DNA of 5,784 nt from Cytophagaceae bacterium (GTDB lineage: Bacteria; Bacteroidota; Bacteroidia; Cytophagales; Spirosomataceae): contig CANHCG010000129.1 of assembly GCA_947459055.1 (NCBI GenBank), positions 1 through 5,784 of the forward strand, read 5' to 3'. Every line of letters begins with the position of its first letter. Within the stretch, counting starts at the first letter, position 1. This document shows, piece by piece, positions 5,712-5,784 of this stretch. The notes under the pieces are model-generated. The model saw nothing but the letters and a program-made list of their open reading frames with translations. It had not been told where the DNA came from and did not search any database. The position numbers were made by a program, and so were the translations under genes.

Positions 5712-5741
5712 CGAACTTGTGGTATATAATCACTACATAAA

Positions 5742-5784
5742 ATGCTGAGCATGGAGTGGATTAGAAAAGGAAATATATTTAATA
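5742..5784 (+). CDS. Probable start of a gene cut by the right edge, unidentified
   Basis: From the ATG at 5742 the frame stays open for 14 codons to the edge, giving MLSMEWIRKGNIFN. A second in-frame ATG at 5751 gives MEWIRKGNIFN, which looks more like a natural start. There is no signal peptide in this short piece. The M-x-W-x-x-K-G-x-I-F opening recalls Bacteroidota proteins with five-bladed glycosidase-like folds, but fourteen residues are too few for a family call. The main support is a promoter-like sequence upstream and the otherwise unexplained intergenic region. Confidence 0.4.
   Translation, partial: MLSMEWIRKGNIFN

Larger units (their letters stand above)
5456..5741. other. Gene-free, A/T-rich intergenic region with several dyads
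   Basis: No open frame or RNA gene is visible in these 286 nt. They separate the divergent starts of the AHSA1 gene (5455, minus) and a probable gene beginning at 5742 (plus), so promoters for both are expected. The region holds a 10-bp direct repeat, three inverted repeats and a -7-like element, listed separately. Confidence 0.7.

Noticed and set aside
5725..5730. TATAAT as a sigma-70 -10 box
   Set aside because: Bacteroidota primary sigma factors use a different -7 element, no TTGACA lies at the right distance, and TATAAT is frequent in A/T-rich DNA.

Overview
The window looks like chromosomal DNA from a free-living member of the Bacteroidota, probably Cytophagia-like. The grounds are short A/T-rich gene starts without Shine-Dalgarno sequences, candidate promoters of the Bacteroidota TTG / TAnnTTTG type, and protein families common in that phylum: an exported xylose-isomerase-like TIM barrel, a quinohaemoprotein lipoprotein, an AHSA1 protein and a GH28. 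The genus cannot be fixed from the sequence alone.

Layout. Positions 1-721 (minus) hold the N-terminal 240 residues of a secreted GH28 polygalacturonase-type hydrolase, cut by the window edge and absent from any complete-ORF list. Positions 861-1502 (minus) encode a small exported protein that looks like an outer-membrane beta-barrel; its start is probably a GTG. Positions 1632-3704 (minus) encode a PQQ-dependent alcohol/sugar dehydrogenase with a fused C-terminal cytochrome c domain, predicted to be a periplasmic lipoprotein. Only 40 nt upstream, positions 3745-4635 (minus) encode an exported xylose-isomerase-like TIM barrel, so these two probably form an operon with the TIM barrel first. 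A divergent intergenic region (4636-4715) separates it from a small ABM/DUF3291-like protein (4716-5063, plus). That gene runs tail to tail into an AHSA1/SRPBCC protein (5039-5455, minus) with a 25-bp overlap. Positions 5456-5741 hold no gene but carry several dyads and a direct repeat. A gene seems to begin on the plus strand at about 5742 and leaves the window.

How it may fit together. The four leftward genes all carry export signals. With a GH28, an outer-membrane protein, a quinohaemoprotein dehydrogenase and an exported sugar isomerase/epimerase-like protein, the left three-quarters suggests sugar or alcohol breakdown and oxidation at the cell envelope. That link is inferred from proximity; no PQQ biosynthesis genes, SusC/SusD pair or regulator lie in the window. 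The right part holds two small, probably cytosolic housekeeping or stress-type proteins. The most interesting item is the pairing of the exported TIM barrel, whose predicted metal site has two Glu/His positions replaced by Gln, with the calcium-type quinohaemoprotein. I see no CRISPR array, RNA gene, insertion sequence or phage gene.
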